From: Roseovarius lutimaris
GTDB lineage: Bacteria; Pseudomonadota; Alphaproteobacteria; Rhodobacterales; Rhodobacteraceae
Direction of reading: 5' to 3'
NCBI RefSeq assembly: GCF_900115165.1
Contig: NZ_FOVP01000007.1
Coordinates: 62,001-126,000 of the forward strand
DNA: 64,000 nucleotides
Shown here: piece after piece, positions 62,742 to 64,000 of the stretch
Layout of the letters: every line of letters starts with the position of its first letter
How positions within the stretch are numbered: the stretch's first letter is position 1
Notes under the pieces: model-generated
Databases searched by the model: none
Told to the model about the DNA's origin: nothing
Seen by the model: only the letters and a program-made list of their open reading frames with translations
Position numbers and translations under genes: made by a program

Positions 62742-62859
62742 TGGGCCAGCGACGTGGCGCCTGGCAGCCACCGCGCATAAGTGCTAACATGCTGTTTTCA
62801 TTGAAAAGTAATTTCTTTCTGGCATCATTGATCTTACAGGCAATTTTAGGAGCAGAAAA

Positions 62860-63129
62860 ATGCAAATGTCAGAGACTGAAATGATGCTGAAAGGCTATGG
62901 GCTGACCACCGCGGAATTTTTCTATCGGATGCCCGATTATCAGAATGTTCTCAATACCTACACCTGGCAGGACTATGATCTTGCGCCGGACCACCCCAAG
63001 CTGTTCGATTTCATCGAATTCTGGCAGCGCGAGCTTGATGGTCCCTTGCATTCGGTGCGCTTTAGCCATCGCAAATTGATTGCGCCGGGCGAATGGCGCA
63101 ATGTGGTGGGCGAATTCACGCTTCATTGA
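62860..63129 (+). CDS. usg: Usg family protein
   Basis: 89 residues: MLKGYGLTTAEFFYRMPDYQ, NTYTWQDYDLAPDHPKLFDF and LHSVRFSHRKLIAPGEWRNV are the conserved Usg pattern. The name comes from an early observation near tryptophan genes; the biochemical role is not established. AGGAG precedes the ATG. It diverges from gyrA and is followed by a repeat. Confidence 0.88.
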   Translation: MQMSETEMMLKGYGLTTAEFFYRMPDYQNVLNTYTWQDYDLAPDHPKLFDFIEFWQRELDGPLHSVRFSHRKLIAPGEWRNVVGEFTLH

Positions 63130-63130
63130 C

Positions 63131-63155
63131 GCGCGTGGGTTTCACCCACCCTACA
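63131..63155 (+). repeat. Third intergenic copy of the GTGGGT hairpin repeat
   Basis: GCGCGTGGGTTTCACCCACC (63131-63150) then CTACA. It is identical over about 24 bases to 10324-10347, one base after the usg stop. GTGGGT/ACCCAC pairs around TTC. Confidence 0.75.
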
Positions 63156-63190
63156 GGTCTATTGCAGGGCGGGCGCATCCACGATCCGCG

Positions 63191-63751
63191 TTACGGGATG
63201 ATACGGCTGTATTTCATGCCTTCAAGCGAGATTCCAGCCATTGCGCCGGCTTGGCCGAAGATCACTGCGACCACGGGAGAGGTCGATGTTGTGGTTTCTG
63301 CACGCAGGTTTTCGCCGGTGTCGTTGAACACATATTCGATATCTGCGCCCGCAGCCCAGCCCGACGAACGGCGGAAGCGTTCAAGCGCGTCCTGGGTCAT
63401 GAAAAACAGCACATGCGCGAATTGCTGTGCTCCGATCTGAAGGCCGACACTGCCCTTGGTGGCCGAATAGTAATCGACCGTCACGTCGTTGATTCGTAAT
63501 GCGCCACGACCAAAGCCGCCGCCGACGAGAAAGCCCGCCTCTGTCACCACGGGCATGACCAGCATGCCGGTGGATTTCTCGGCAAGGGTGCGGGTGTTGG
63601 GGTACTTTTGGTACATGTGGTTGACGGTGGCATCGACGCGCGCGTCGATTTTGGCGGCGCCGCCGTTGCCCACACCATTGCCACATGCGGCCAACAGCGG
63701 CGTACCCGCCACAAGGCCGAGAGTGAAACTACGTCTTGTTAGAATGCTCAT
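63191..63751 (-). CDS. SYLF/YSC84-domain lipoprotein
   Basis: 186 residues. The leader MSILTRRSFTLGLVAGTPLL carries a twin-arginine (TRRSF) and ends in lipobox LLAAC, so a Tat-exported lipoprotein is predicted. The rest is the SYLF (YSC84) lipid-binding domain: AEKSTGMLVMPVVTEAGFLV, GGGFGRGALRIN, YSATKGSVGLQIGAQQFAHV and GWAAGADIEYVFNDTGENLR. Family members bind phosphoinositides in eukaryotes; bacterial function is obscure. ATG 63751 fits the signal peptide; upstream open frame has none. Confidence 0.85.
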   Translation of the reverse strand: MSILTRRSFTLGLVAGTPLLAACGNGVGNGGAAKIDARVDATVNHMYQKYPNTRTLAEKSTGMLVMPVVTEAGFLVGGGFGRGALRINDVTVDYYSATKGSVGLQIGAQQFAHVLFFMTQDALERFRRSSGWAAGADIEYVFNDTGENLRAETTTSTSPVVAVIFGQAGAMAGISLEGMKYSRIIP

Positions 63752-63877
63752 GTCATTGCCTGTGTGTTGCCTATTGGGGCCGGTCTTTTGGCATACCGGT
63801 CTGGCGCAGAGTATAGGGGCAGGGGCGCGCCCTGTCACTATGGATTGCGGTCGTGCGCGGGATGTTGCGTAAAACGC

Positions 63878-64000
63878 CTAGCCGCGCGCCAGAGCACGCG
63901 CCACGCGCGGCGCGAAATAGCTCAGCACCCCGTCACAGCCCGCCCGCCTGAACGCCATCAGGCTTTCAAGCATCGCCCGGTCACCATCAATCCAGCCATT
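63878..64000 (-). CDS. hemB: Porphobilinogen synthase, C-terminal 40 residues
   Basis: The frame open from the right edge reads a piece including DGDRAMLESLMAFRRAGCDG and VLSYFAPRVARAL and stops with TAG. This matches the C-terminal end of 5-aminolevulinate dehydratase (typically E-LLS-KRAGAD-ILTYFA). Only the tail is in the window, so active-site residues cannot be checked. Confidence 0.85.
   Translation of the reverse strand, partial: NGWIDGDRAMLESLMAFRRAGCDGVLSYFAPRVARALARG

Noticed and set aside
1-64000. tRNA, rRNA, CRISPR or insertion-sequence content
   Set aside because: I looked for tRNA-like arms, regularly spaced repeats and transposase motifs and saw none; short hairpin repeats are the only repetitive DNA. 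In particular no 6S RNA-like structure fits in the 88 bases after zapA.

Overview
The window is a GC-rich, densely coded chromosomal segment of an alphaproteobacterium, most likely a marine member of the Rhodobacteraceae/Roseobacteraceae. This rests on recognising protein families, not on a search: tandem DUF2484 genes inside the division cluster, aerobic cobaltochelatase cobS/cobT, an acyl-CoA dehydrogenase / hydroxyisobutyryl-CoA hydrolase / mmsB / mmsA valine set, a Usg protein, and a 47-residue membrane protein of a type familiar from this family. I see no rRNA, tRNA, CRISPR array, transposase or phage gene. The left edge cuts murF and the right edge cuts hemB.

Layout. (1) 1-17.6 kb is the right half of the dcw (division and cell wall) cluster: murF, mraY, murD, ftsW, murG, murC, murB, ddl, ftsQ, ftsA, ftsZ, lpxC. 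It is interrupted by a flavoprotein gene on the opposite strand, three small membrane-protein genes and a 459-residue Ala-rich protein of unknown function between murC and murB. (2) 17.7-24.2 kb: bamD, recN, a PACE-type efflux protein, an FAD-linked dehydrogenase and a ClC protein. (3) 24.2-26.4 kb: a short island of visibly lower GC with one OLD-like ATPase/TOPRIM protein, a candidate defence gene. (4) 26.4-31.6 kb: DUF427, aminopeptidase P, cobT, cobS. (5) 31.7-38.6 kb: valine catabolism with a divergent LysR-type regulator. (6) 38.7-47.5 kb: CBS protein, coaD, gap (NADP-type by its motifs), Na/Pi transporter, tkt, and a zauP-like/zapA pair. (7) 47.5-53.9 kb: prfA-prmC, DUF4167, a tRNA methyltransferase, ctaA, an M32 carboxypeptidase. 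(8) 53.9-58.7 kb: an exopolysaccharide set. (9) 58.7-64 kb: gyrA, usg, a SYLF lipoprotein, the hemB tail and two small uncharacterised genes.

Between genes there are several families of short structured repeats. One is about 56 bases long, with end arms that covary between copies. Another is built on a GTGGGT/ACCCAC hairpin and has a near-perfect copy read in frame inside murB. TTGCAA-type palindromes occur upstream of both valine-degradation transcription units and next to the LysR gene, suggesting shared regulation.

Starts were chosen from ribosome-binding sites and family N-termini. All family assignments come from reading motifs, without any database search.
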